A stretch of 11,895 nucleotides of DNA from Bacteroidales bacterium (GCA_031257735.1 JAIROC010000435.1:1-11895); one strand, 5' to 3'. Counted from the stretch's first letter, positions 1 through 6,424 are shown. Translations and numbers: made by a program. Notes: generated by a model not told the origin, from the letters alone.

Positions 1-911
1 CGTACCCGTTCTTCATTCAAGCGTTCGAGCAGGCTGTCAATGTGCGCAGGACGATTAAGAATAATGGTCTGAATGGCTTCATTAACCAATTCTGCTGTTA
101 CGGGTTTTGTATAGTCCGACTGCAGGATTTTGTTGATTACTTCTCTGGCAATAGCATTAACTAACCAGGGTTGTCCTTGCGTCTGTTCATTGACTAATTC
201 TATTGCATCTTTTTCAAACACTTGTCCTGTTTCGTTGGTATGCTGCTGATATAGTTTGATGATTTCTTCCTGTGTGAAATTTTTCAATGTAAAAGTCTCC
301 GTAACGATATTGAAAGGGCTTGCGCTACCCAAGGTTTGGTTTTCGGGACGAACTTTGGCTTTGTAATCCCGTATATTGCGCATTCCGACCAAGGCTATCG
401 AATGGACAAAAGGTACAAAACTGCGATCATTATAACCATTTCGCAGTTGGCGTAAAAAAGAACTCAAGGTATCTTCACTTAAACAATCCGCTTCGTCAAA
501 CAATATCACTAAGGGTTTGTCTAATAACTCGCAAAATTGAGTGAGCGACATTTCCAAAACACCAGTGAAATCTTCATAATCCGCATCTTTGGCAAAATCC
601 AATCGATGAGGAATATCGGTTTTTTTTAGTTTGTTTCTAATCAACCGCACTATTGCAGGTATACCTTGTTCCGGTTCTGTGATATTCTGCACACTTTCCA
701 GCGAACAATACAAGGGATAATATTTTCCTTCTGTATTGAGCCGTTTGGTTAAATCCTGCAAATAGGTTGTTTTCCCGCTCTGACGAGCCGCATGGATCAC
801 AAAATACTGTTTCATATTTATCAACTCCTCAACTCCATGTAGGCGAGTGGCGGCGTCTATCATGTAATGCTCTATGCTATTACAAGGTCCTGCTACATTA
901 AAATATCTCAT
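1..911 (-). CDS. AAA-like ATPase, ORC/STAND-like, C-terminus cut by window edge
   Basis: An open reading frame runs without a stop from the ATG at 911 to the left edge, giving 303 residues; I translated it throughout and saw no frameshift. It starts MRYFNVAGPC, an opening I associate with a family of AAA-like ATP-binding proteins common in Bacteroidetes. Walker A is AARQSGKTT at about residues 41-49 and Walker B is LVILFDEAD at about 134-142. A sensor-1-like strand (HSIALVGMRNIRDY) follows near 175, and a helical stretch with TQGQPWLVNAIAREV near 250 resembles the lid of ORC/Cdc6- and STAND-type ATPases. Such proteins bind and hydrolyse ATP, but their cellular role is not settled, and I do not assign one. 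The missing C-terminal part may carry an effector or nuclease-like domain. It sits alone, with a 252-bp gap to the phosphate transporter gene, and has a -7-like element just upstream. Confidence 0.85.
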   Translation of the reverse strand, partial: MRYFNVAGPCNSIEHYMIDAATRLHGVEELINMKQYFVIHAARQSGKTTYLQDLTKRLNTEGKYYPLYCSLESVQNITEPEQGIPAIVRLIRNKLKKTDIPHRLDFAKDADYEDFTGVLEMSLTQFCELLDKPLVILFDEADCLSEDTLSSFLRQLRNGYNDRSFVPFVHSIALVGMRNIRDYKAKVRPENQTLGSASPFNIVTETFTLKNFTQEEIIKLYQQHTNETGQVFEKDAIELVNEQTQGQPWLVNAIAREVINKILQSDYTKPVTAELVNEAIQTIILNRPAHIDSLLERLNEERV

Positions 912-931
912 AGTCATTTAAAATTATTTTG

Positions 932-939
932 CAAAATTA
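932..939 (-). promoter_or_regulatory. Candidate Bacteroidetes -7 element for the AAA ATPase gene
   Basis: The minus strand reads TAATTTTG here, an exact match to the Bacteroidetes -7 consensus TAnnTTTG, about 20 bp before the ATPase start codon at 911. It overlaps a perfect 12-bp palindrome (ATTTTGCAAAAT, 926-937). No TTG/TTTG lies at the usual 19-21 bp spacing for the -33 box; a TTTG occurs at a shorter distance. AT-rich DNA gives such matches by chance, so this is moderate evidence. Confidence 0.4.
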
Positions 940-993
940 CATAAAAATTTCAAATCAAAATTTTGGAATAAACCTGAACTCGGGTCAAGAATA

Positions 994-1079
994 ATATCAA
1001 TAGAAAATGAATATCTCCCAACAAAATAGAACTCCGTTTGGAGTTTCATAACGAATTTAATTGTTTTTTCTATTGATAT
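994..1079. repeat. Nested inverted repeat, 86 bp (MITE-like or compound terminator)
   Basis: Perfect 14-bp terminal inverted repeats (ATATCAATAGAAAA at 994-1007 and its reverse complement at 1066-1079) enclose a second perfect hairpin, AACTCC-N4-GGAGTT at 1030-1045. The block lies in the 252-bp gap between the end of the PiT gene (1164) and the ATPase gene (911). On the minus strand the inner hairpin is followed by CTATTTTGTT, so it could end the phosphate operon transcript. The outer repeats are not explained by that and suggest a small non-autonomous element, although I see no clear target-site duplication. No coding potential is evident. Confidence 0.5.
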
Positions 1080-1163
1080 GAATGCCATCACGGGCAATAA
1101 CCTAGTGATTTATATCATTTCTTATCCCGGACGCAGGTTTATAACTATTTTTATTATCCTTGT

Positions 1164-2180
1164 TTACATAAAAAGACGAACAATCAGATAAATCCCTGCT
1201 GCCAGCAAAGCGCTGACGGGAATTGTAAGTACCCATGCAATCCATAGATTTCGGGTTACGCCCCATCGAACAATCGAAAGCCGTTTTGTTATCCCTACTC
1301 CGATAATAGAACCTGTGATTGTATGCGTTGTACTTACAGGTATTTTCAAATATTCGGTTAAATAAAGCGTTAAAGCGCCTGCTGTTTCCGCGACCATTCC
1401 TTCCAATGGCGTTACTTTTGTGATACGAGAACCCATTGTTTTTATAATTCTCCAACCACCTGACATCGTCCCCAATGAAATCATCGTAAAACAGGCAAAA
1501 GCAACCCAATTAGGCAAATCGTCAATGGATGCTATCCCCATATCCAAGCCTAAAGTATGTGAAGCTATCATGGCAGCGGCAATAATACCCATCACCTTTT
1601 GACTGTCATTCAATCCATGCCCAATGCTAAACAAAGCTGAGGAGACAAGTTGTAGTCGTTTAAACCATGTATTTGCTTTATGGGGATTTAATTTCTTACA
1701 AATATGAAGCACCAAAACTGTTAGCAAAAATGCCATGAACATACCCAGAAAAGGCGCCAGAAAAATAAATGCCGCTATCTTCAAAACCACAGCTCCCTGA
1801 ACGGCTGTAAATCCGCTGTCTATAATAGCAGCGCCTGCAAAACCGCCTATCAAAGTATGTGACGAAGACGATGGAATTCCTAACCACCACGTCGCCAAAT
1901 TCCAAACAATGGCTGCTATCACGCCTGATAAAATCACGGGAAGGGTAATGTATTGTTCGTATACGGTTTTGGATACTGTATTGGCGATGCCAAATTCCCC
2001 AATAAGATATTTAGCAATAAAGAAAGCTACAAAATTAAAAAATGCCGCCCATATTACTGCTTGCAGTGGTGTAAGTACTTTTGTAGAAACAATTGTGGCA
2101 ATTGAATTTGCCGCATCGTGAAATCCATTAATGTAATCAAACAAAAGCGCGAGAACGATAATTGATACCAATAATGCCAT
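1164..2180 (-). CDS. pit: PiT family inorganic phosphate transporter
   Basis: A 338-residue, very hydrophobic integral membrane protein of the PiT family, which takes up inorganic phosphate (often as a metal-phosphate complex) by coupling to an ion gradient. The signature of the family occurs in both halves: GFHDAANS at residues 19-26 with GIPSSSSHTLIGG at 101-113, and SIGHGLNDSQKVMG at 185-198 with PVSTTHTITGSI at 281-292. This inverted duplication is typical of PiT proteins. Its size fits the shorter bacterial PiT members rather than the roughly 500-residue E. coli PitA. It begins 13 bp after the stop of the DUF47 gene, so the two are almost certainly co-transcribed, accessory protein first. 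The ATG at 2180 precedes the first membrane helix directly, and no good Shine-Dalgarno is visible. The substrate could in principle be sulfate in some PiT relatives, but the DUF47 partner favours phosphate. Confidence 0.95.
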   Translation of the reverse strand: MALLVSIIVLALLFDYINGFHDAANSIATIVSTKVLTPLQAVIWAAFFNFVAFFIAKYLIGEFGIANTVSKTVYEQYITLPVILSGVIAAIVWNLATWWLGIPSSSSHTLIGGFAGAAIIDSGFTAVQGAVVLKIAAFIFLAPFLGMFMAFLLTVLVLHICKKLNPHKANTWFKRLQLVSSALFSIGHGLNDSQKVMGIIAAAMIASHTLGLDMGIASIDDLPNWVAFACFTMISLGTMSGGWRIIKTMGSRITKVTPLEGMVAETAGALTLYLTEYLKIPVSTTHTITGSIIGVGITKRLSIVRWGVTRNLWIAWVLTIPVSALLAAGIYLIVRLFM

Positions 2181-2193
2181 TTTGTATGCTTAC

Positions 2194-2841
2194 TTATGCG
2201 TATTTGACAATGATTGTTTTGATAATCTTCCCTACGTATTCCGCTGAGTCAGTTGCTTTTTCCAACTCGTACATAATGTCTTTCAATTTAATAATCTCAA
2301 TTCCATCTCTTTCTTCATGAAACATCTTGGTGATAAAATGTTCATAGACATCATCCGCTTTGTTTTCTATTACGTGTAATTGGTTACAATATTCCTTAAT
2401 TTTTGTTGAGCTTCTTTTTAATACATCCAATTCATCGATTGCCTTTCCGATATAAATGGCTGCTTCTTTTATCAATTCGGCTAAGGTAATTGCGCTGTCA
2501 GGGATTTGTTTGGGATTGTAGAGAGCAATTCTTTTCGCACTGTTATTAATTCCATCAATCACATCATCAAGCAGGTTTGCCAAATCATGAATATCTTCTC
2601 GGTCAAAAGGAGTAATAAATGTAGTGTTTAAATCATCAAAAATCTGATGAGAAAGATTATCTGCCAAACTTTCCTGTTCTTTTATCTTTCTATAGTAATC
2701 CATGGCTTTTTGGTGATAATCATCTCGCAAGCAAGCAATCATTAGGTCTGATGTTTTCAAGATTATATCAGACATTTCTTTCAAGACAGGAAAGAATTTT
2801 GGTTCTTTGGGTGTTAAGCGACTAAAAAATGAATTATTCAT
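2194..2841 (-). CDS. DUF47/PhoU-like Pit accessory protein
   Basis: A 215-residue soluble, all-helical protein of the DUF47 (PhoU_div) family. These PhoU relatives are regularly encoded beside PiT transporters and are called Pit accessory proteins; they are thought to modulate Pit activity, but the mechanism is not known. Visible family features are the N-terminal FFSRLTPKEPKFFPVLKEMSD, an acidic metal-binding-like stretch TPFDREDIHDLANLLDDVIDGIN near residues 77-99, and ENKADDVYEH near 158-167; the paired acidic helices resemble the metal-binding motifs of PhoU. It is the first gene of the operon and carries the upstream control region at 2891-2948. The ATG at 2841 is the natural start; there is no Shine-Dalgarno, as is usual in Bacteroidetes. 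Confidence 0.93.
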   Translation of the reverse strand: MNNSFFSRLTPKEPKFFPVLKEMSDIILKTSDLMIACLRDDYHQKAMDYYRKIKEQESLADNLSHQIFDDLNTTFITPFDREDIHDLANLLDDVIDGINNSAKRIALYNPKQIPDSAITLAELIKEAAIYIGKAIDELDVLKRSSTKIKEYCNQLHVIENKADDVYEHFITKMFHEERDGIEIIKLKDIMYELEKATDSAEYVGKIIKTIIVKYA

Positions 2842-2890
2842 ACGATGATATTTGCAACTAAAATAATAAAACTAACTATAAATTTTTTTA

Positions 2891-2898
2891 CAAAAATA
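2891..2898 (-). promoter_or_regulatory. Candidate -7 promoter element of the phosphate operon
   Basis: The minus strand reads TATTTTTG, matching TAnnTTTG, about 50 bp before the ATG at 2841. There is no TTG at the -33 distance; that zone is occupied by the 11-bp phased repeats. A missing -33 box with an activator site in its place is a known design of PhoB-dependent promoters, but here this is inference. Confidence 0.4.
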
Positions 2899-2919
2899 TG
2901 TAACATCTATTACATATTT
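2894..2919. promoter_or_regulatory. Perfect 10-bp inverted repeat over the -7 region
   Basis: AAATATGTAA and its reverse complement TTACATATTT are separated by 6 bp. The dyad overlaps the candidate -7 element and takes in the first of the phased repeats. It has the size of a dimeric regulator operator, and a protein bound here would block the promoter. The regulator is unknown. It lies between the promoter and the repeat array, so it may be partly a by-product of the repeat sequence. Confidence 0.4.
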
Positions 2920-2948
2920 GTTTCATAAATATTACATGTGTGTTACGT
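2910..2948. promoter_or_regulatory. Candidate Pho box: four hexamers phased at exactly 11 bp
   Basis: On the plus strand the hexamers TTACAT (2910), TTTCAT (2921), TTACAT (2932) and TTACGT (2943) start exactly 11 bp apart, giving TT[AT]C[AG]T with 5-bp spacers. Direct repeats of 11-bp period in tandem pairs are the known binding architecture of the OmpR-family phosphate regulators: PhoB in E. coli (repeats of CTGTCAT) and PhoP in Bacillus subtilis (TTAACA-like hexamers). The array ends 11 bp upstream of the candidate -7 element of a phosphate uptake operon, which supports the assignment. Relative to the gene the hexamers are on the opposite strand. The repeats and spacing are seen directly; binding by PhoB/PhoP is inferred. 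Confidence 0.5.
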
Positions 2949-2974
2949 GTGTTATAATATTTTTGGTACACACT

Positions 2975-2998
2975 AAAAAAGGCGTCCTGACGGACGCC
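2975..2998 (-). terminator. Rho-independent terminator of the small secreted protein gene
   Basis: On the minus strand a perfect 7-bp GC-rich stem (GGCGTCC-GTCA-GGACGCC) is followed directly by six T residues. It lies 39 bp after the stop codon of the PepSY-like gene and shields the downstream phosphate operon promoter from read-through. Confidence 0.88.
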
Positions 2999-3036
2999 CA
3001 TAATAACAATTAATTTTACCCAAACAATTATTGCTT

Positions 3037-3351
3037 TCACTCTTTATATTCTTTTCCTTCTGCGTCAAGAATAACAACTTTTTCTTCTCCAGTCAAAGTC
3101 AAAAATGTCACTTTCGTTAGTTTCTTTTCGGCGTTATAAGCGAGTTTTGCAATTTTAAGCCCAGCATAATTATTCTTGATAGCTTCTTGAACTGTTGTGC
3201 TGAGTTCTTCCATTTTTACTTCCTTATAACCATCTTCTTCTGTTATGGCTACCGTTGCTTTGACTGCTTTCGGATTAGCTTGACTATTTTGTGCGCTACA
3301 AAAAGCGCAAAATCCAATTACCATTACGGTTGACAAAAAAAATCGTTTCAT
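3037..3351 (-). CDS. Small secreted PepSY-like protein
   Basis: A 104-residue protein with a clear Sec signal peptide: MKRFF, a hydrophobic core (LSTVMVIGFCAFC) and a likely cleavage after SAQ near residue 21. The mature part is about 80 residues. It ends in a pattern typical of the PepSY-like periplasmic proteins of Bacteroidetes: VQEAIKNNYAGLKIAKLAYN, a strand-forming KLTKVTFLTLTGEEKVVILDAEGKEYKE. No catalytic residues are visible, and the family has no firm function; inhibitor or binding roles have been suggested for relatives. It is a single-gene unit with the best Shine-Dalgarno in the window (AAGGAG, 5 bp before the ATG) and a strong terminator. The cysteines in the signal sequence do not form a convincing lipobox, so it is probably soluble in the periplasm or exported. 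Confidence 0.75.
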   Translation of the reverse strand: MKRFFLSTVMVIGFCAFCSAQNSQANPKAVKATVAITEEDGYKEVKMEELSTTVQEAIKNNYAGLKIAKLAYNAEKKLTKVTFLTLTGEEKVVILDAEGKEYKE

Positions 3352-3356
3352 ATTAA

Positions 3357-3362
3357 CTCCTT
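3357..3362 (-). promoter_or_regulatory. Strong Shine-Dalgarno site (AAGGAG)
   Basis: The minus strand reads AAGGAG, 5 bp before the ATG at 3351. It fixes the start of the PepSY-like gene. It stands out because the other genes here have little or no Shine-Dalgarno sequence, as expected in Bacteroidetes, so this gene may be translated unusually well. Confidence 0.6.
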
Positions 3363-3548
3363 TTTATACATTAATAAATTTGTTTAATTCTACTTACCAA
3401 TTAATTCCATTTATGTGCCATATAAGGAAGTCTGCAATAAAATCATCTCATATTCAACGACAAATAAACAAAGGTGTTCATCACGAACAGACAAAATATT
3501 TGTGGAAGTGTAGAATATTTCCATGATTATACACAAAATTTTATGTTC

Positions 3549-4340
3549 TCATAGTTCATAATCTCCTTCAAAAACAAAACATGTTTCTCCCTGTAAATAA
3601 ATTTGGAAAAACATGTTTTCATTGCGTTTAAAATGTACGCAAAATGTTCCTCCGCAAGTGAATACGTTTACAGTTGATAATGTATTGTTTTGTTTTGCAA
3701 AAGCAAACGCCAATGCAGATGCTGTTACTCCTGTTCCACAAGAAAGGGTTTCATCTTCAACTCCACGCTCATAAGTACGAACAAAAACAGTATTATCCTT
3801 TTGAACTTCCACAAAATTTACATTCGTCCCTTTCTCAAAACGAACATCATGACGGATTTTTTTACCTTCTTCCATATTTACGGCATGAACATTATCAACA
3901 AATTTAACTACATGAGGCGAACCTGTATCTAAAAAATATCCATCATCAAAGGATTTTATCTCTGAAACATCTTTTATCTGTATAGAAATTTCAGTTTTGT
4001 TTCCTGCCATAACAAGAATATTTGCTTTATGCAACCCGTCTATCCCAGAAAAAAACGTTTCTTTGTCAATAATACCTAATCGTTGCGCAAAAGCAACGAT
4101 ACACCGTCCCCCATTTCCACACATGCTCCCTTCAAATCCATCCGAATTAAAATATTGCATCTCAAAATCTATTCCCTGCTCTTTACTGCTGTTCAACAAT
4201 ATCAATCCATCAGCCCCTACTCCTACCCTCCGATTGCATATCTTTCTAATCCTGCTATCGTCTATAGAAAATGACTTTGTTCTGTTATCAATCAGAATAA
4301 AATCATTGCCAGCTCCATGGTATTTGTAAAACTTTTGCAT
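3549..4340 (-). CDS. dapF: Diaminopimelate epimerase DapF
   Basis: A 263-residue cytoplasmic enzyme that interconverts LL- and meso-diaminopimelate, the last step before the peptidoglycan precursor and lysine. Both catalytic cysteines are present: C74 in GSMCGNGGRC and C201 in LSCGTGVTAS. Other family signatures are GAGNDF at 9-14, NRRVGVGADGL at 36-46, TGSPH at 139-143 and ERGVEDETLSCGTG at 191-204. I place the start at the ATG at 4340 (MQKFYKYHGAGNDF), as in other DapF proteins. An upstream TTG at 4397 would overlap rluB and add 19 residues without homology. The ATG lies 5 bp after the rluB stop, so the two genes form an operon. Bacteroidetes usually make LL-diaminopimelate by the DapL aminotransferase route, but no dapL is present in this window. 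No convincing terminator follows; a 5-bp inverted repeat at 3475-3489 is weak. Confidence 0.96.
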   Translation of the reverse strand: MQKFYKYHGAGNDFILIDNRTKSFSIDDSRIRKICNRRVGVGADGLILLNSSKEQGIDFEMQYFNSDGFEGSMCGNGGRCIVAFAQRLGIIDKETFFSGIDGLHKANILVMAGNKTEISIQIKDVSEIKSFDDGYFLDTGSPHVVKFVDNVHAVNMEEGKKIRHDVRFEKGTNVNFVEVQKDNTVFVRTYERGVEDETLSCGTGVTASALAFAFAKQNNTLSTVNVFTCGGTFCVHFKRNENMFFQIYLQGETCFVFEGDYEL

Positions 4341-4345
4341 AAAAA

Positions 4346-6001
4346 TTACAGACTTCTTTTGAGAATATTTATTTCTTCTTGACGTAAAAATCTCCAATGA
4401 CCTCGCGGAAGGTCTTTTTTAGTCAGACCTGCATAGTAAACTCTGTCCAATTTTTCAATTTCATAGCCCAAATGAAAAAATAAACGTCTAACTATCCGAT
4501 TTCTTCCTGAATGTAAGACAATGCCAAGCACATTTTTTTGACCATCTACAAATGCCAAATCGTCAGGTTTCATAAAGCCGTCCGATAATTCTATTCCATT
4601 GGCAAGGCTTTCAAAATCGGCTAATAACATGTCTTTATCCAATTCCACCTGATATATCTTTTTTATCTCATGACGGGGATGCGTTAATTTTTTTGTCATT
4701 TCGCCATCATTGGTAAACAATAACAATCCTGTTGTATCTCTGTCTAAACGTCCCACAGGGTAAACACGTTGCGTACAAGCTCCTTCTATCAACATCATGA
4801 CATCATCTCTATCTTTTTCATCATCCGTTGTTGTGATATAACCTTTGGGTTTATTTAAAAGGATATATACAGGTTTTTCACGTTGCAAAATTTTATCTTC
4901 ATAACGTACTTCATCTACAGGCATTACTTTGGTTCCTAGTTCCGTTACCACTTGACCATTAACCGTTATTGCTCCTGCAATAATTAAACTATCCGCTTCC
5001 CGACGAGAACAGATACCACTATTAGCGATATATTTATTTAAACGTATGGGACCTCTTTCTTCACTCCACGACAATGAGAGTACCTTAGGTTTATGAGATA
5101 TCCGACCTGTAGCACGACGTTTTTGAACAATCTCACGCATAATTTCCGAATCCAAAACAGTGGAAACTCGTTTCCTTTGCGGGTCATGACCGATTTCTCT
5201 TTCGTCATCTTCTCTCCTGAAATTCTTCTTATGAGAAAAAGTATCCTGATCATTATTTCTTCTATAATATTTTTGTTCTTGTGGGTCTGTTTCCGAATGA
5301 AATGTGTATCTTCCTCTTCTTCTGTTATTATCAAATGTATTTACCTTGCGTTTATTTTTGAAACTTTCCCTGTCAGACTTGTCTCGAAATGAAGGTCTGG
5401 AATGAGTTGTTGATGAATAATTTCTTTTTCTTTCCGTTGTATCGGAGTTGGTTCTTCTTGTTTTTCTTCCGTCTTCTTCAAAAGTATTTACTTTGCGTCT
5501 ACTTTTGAAACTGTCCCTGTCAGACTTGTCTCGAAACGAAGGTCTGGAGCGAGCTGTTGATGAATAATTTCTTTCCCTTTCCGTTGTATCGGAGTTGGTT
5601 CTTCTTGTTTTTCTTCCGTCTTCTTCAAAAGTATTTACCTTGCGTCTACTTTTGAAACTTTCTCTGTCAGATTTGTCTCGAAATGAAGGTCTGGAGTGAG
5701 CTGTTGATGAATAATTTCTTTTTCTTTCCGTTGTATCGGAGTTAGTTCTTCTTGTTTTTCTTCCGTCTTCTTTACTTTTGTCGTTTCTGAAAGACTGACG
5801 AGAAACGTTTTTTTTATCTTCCGTAAAGAAATCATGTTCACTTTTTTGTTTAGTTCTGGTTCTCTCATTTACTGATTTATTATTGGAAGATGATTTCCTT
5901 TCTGTCGAATATCGTTTAGAGGTTGATGTCTTATTTGTCCTTGCTTTATAAGAAGATGTTGTTGTATTTTTTTTACTGTTTCCGTCTTTTGTTGATTTCA
6001 T
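4346..6001 (-). CDS. rluB: RluB/RsuA-family rRNA pseudouridine synthase with long basic repeat extension
   Basis: A 551-residue protein in two parts. Residues about 318-551 are a complete RluB/RsuA-type pseudouridine synthase: an S4 RNA-binding domain (LNKYIANSGICSRREADSLI near 321-340), then the catalytic domain with LLNKPKGYITT at 381-391, the active-site Asp420 in VGRLDRDTTGLLLFTNDG, and the C-terminal HSGRNRIVRRLF. Such enzymes convert a uridine of 23S rRNA to pseudouridine during ribosome assembly; the exact site is not proven here. Residues 1-317 are a hydrophilic, Ser/Thr/Lys/Arg-rich, probably disordered extension, including three 49-residue tandem repeats (residues 78-224). Basic extensions on this enzyme are common in Bacteroidetes and may help bind RNA. 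The ATG at 6001 is the first in frame and a TACCTTTG -7 element lies about 90 bp upstream. dapF follows 5 bp downstream. Confidence 0.92.
   Translation of the reverse strand: MKSTKDGNSKKNTTTSSYKARTNKTSTSKRYSTERKSSSNNKSVNERTRTKQKSEHDFFTEDKKNVSRQSFRNDKSKEDGRKTRRTNSDTTERKRNYSSTAHSRPSFRDKSDRESFKSRRKVNTFEEDGRKTRRTNSDTTERERNYSSTARSRPSFRDKSDRDSFKSRRKVNTFEEDGRKTRRTNSDTTERKRNYSSTTHSRPSFRDKSDRESFKNKRKVNTFDNNRRRGRYTFHSETDPQEQKYYRRNNDQDTFSHKKNFRREDDEREIGHDPQRKRVSTVLDSEIMREIVQKRRATGRISHKPKVLSLSWSEERGPIRLNKYIANSGICSRREADSLIIAGAITVNGQVVTELGTKVMPVDEVRYEDKILQREKPVYILLNKPKGYITTTDDEKDRDDVMMLIEGACTQRVYPVGRLDRDTTGLLLFTNDGEMTKKLTHPRHEIKKIYQVELDKDMLLADFESLANGIELSDGFMKPDDLAFVDGQKNVLGIVLHSGRNRIVRRLFFHLGYEIEKLDRVYYAGLTKKDLPRGHWRFLRQEEINILKRSL
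5330..5770. repeat. Three in-frame 147-bp tandem repeats inside rluB
   Basis: Three directly adjacent 147-bp units encode 49 residues each (protein residues 78-126, 127-175 and 176-224), starting at EDGRKTRRTNSDTTER. The exact 147-bp spacing can be read from the block encoding this start, which recurs with the same phase. Relative to the first unit, the second differs at 3 residues and the third at 4. Copies this alike point to recent duplication by slippage or recombination, and copy number may vary between strains. Confidence 0.95.
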
Positions 6002-6089
6002 TTTTTAAATTTATTCGCACGATAGTTCAATAAAAAACATTGATTTTGTTGATATTATCCATCCGTACGATGTTATTTTACATAGTTTG

Positions 6090-6097
6090 CAAAGGTA
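6090..6097 (-). promoter_or_regulatory. -7 promoter element for rluB-dapF
   Basis: The minus strand reads TACCTTTG, an exact TAnnTTTG match and identical to the element before the divergent operon. It lies about 90 bp before the rluB ATG. A TTTC lies 20 bp upstream and a TTG 15 bp upstream, neither an ideal -33 box. The element sits inside a perfect dyad AAAGGT-N2-ACCTTT (6091-6104). Confidence 0.55.
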
Positions 6098-6386
6098 CAC
6101 CTTTTTGATATACAATTGAAAGATAAAATCACGAAAGCGTTTTATTATTATCTGGATACAATACGAATAAATTGAATATGTTGAAAATCTATTAATTGCA
6201 GACAGTATTAAATTCGTATTTGCTTTCGAGCGAATTAGTGTCTGTCTATAAAGAATGATGTCTTACTTCATCGCGTCTCAAAAAAAGATTTAACCGGTAA
6301 TTGTCAATTGATATTGTCTTTCAATAATCTTTTTCATGGAGTAAAAAAATCTACAGAAAATAAATTTCTATTTCAAAAAAATGATG
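6098..6386. other. Long divergent intergenic region without a recognised gene
   Basis: Between the two outward-facing -7 elements lie about 290 bp of AT-rich DNA. I see no tRNA, riboswitch motif that I recognise, or convincing reading frame; a TTG-initiated extension of the plus-strand gene from 6308 starts before the promoter and has no homology. The only clear structure is the two-tier hairpin at 6200-6247, listed separately. Confidence 0.6.
6200..6247. other. Two-tier hairpin with symmetric internal loop
   Basis: AGACAG (6200-6205) pairs with CTGTCT (6242-6247), and AATTCG (6211-6216) pairs with CGAATT (6231-6236). The two 6-bp stems are separated by a symmetric 5 x 5 unpaired loop, and the apical loop is 14 nt. 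There is no T-tract on either side, so it is not a typical terminator. It could be part of a small RNA, a leader structure or a protein-binding site; chance is possible in AT-rich DNA. Confidence 0.35.
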
Positions 6387-6394
6387 TACCTTTG
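6387..6394 (+). promoter_or_regulatory. -7 promoter element of the DUF1573-cysS-lgt-sufD operon
   Basis: TACCTTTG matches TAnnTTTG exactly and lies 30 bp before the ATG at 6425, leaving a short leader of roughly 25 nt. This placement supports 6425, not an upstream start, as the true beginning of the gene. A clear -33 TTG is missing. Confidence 0.6.
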
Positions 6395-6424
6395 TACCCA
6401 TTTTTTACATTATATTACAGTACG

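Noticed and set aside
320..544. Plus-strand small reading frame in the ATPase region
   Set aside because: The minus strand here encodes the ATPase Walker B region continuously; the plus-strand frame has no domain.
1..911. ATPase as a pseudogene because no complete reading frame is found
   Set aside because: Translation is open throughout with intact motifs; it lacks a stop only because the window ends.
3475..3489. Inverted repeat TGTTC-N5-GAACA as the dapF terminator
   Set aside because: The stem is only 5 bp and AT-rich, with no proper T-tract behind it on the minus strand.
3674..4329. Plus-strand reading frames opposite dapF
   Set aside because: They mirror the conserved DapF coding frame on the other strand, have no recognisable domains and lack promoter or start signals.
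4341..4397. Longer DapF start from a TTG inside rluB
   Set aside because: The extra 19 residues overlap the rluB end and have no family support; the ATG at 4340 gives the standard DapF N-terminus.
5330..5770. CRISPR-like array
   Set aside because: The units are 147 bp, adjacent without spacers, and in frame with rluB.
5038..5868. Alternative-frame reading frames within the rluB repeats
   Set aside because: The repeats and low-complexity sequence keep several frames open; the rluB frame joins to a complete enzyme, the others do not.
6308..6424. N-terminal extension of the DUF1573 protein from a TTG
   Set aside because: It begins upstream of the TACCTTTG promoter element and precedes a complete signal peptide that starts at the ATG at 6425.
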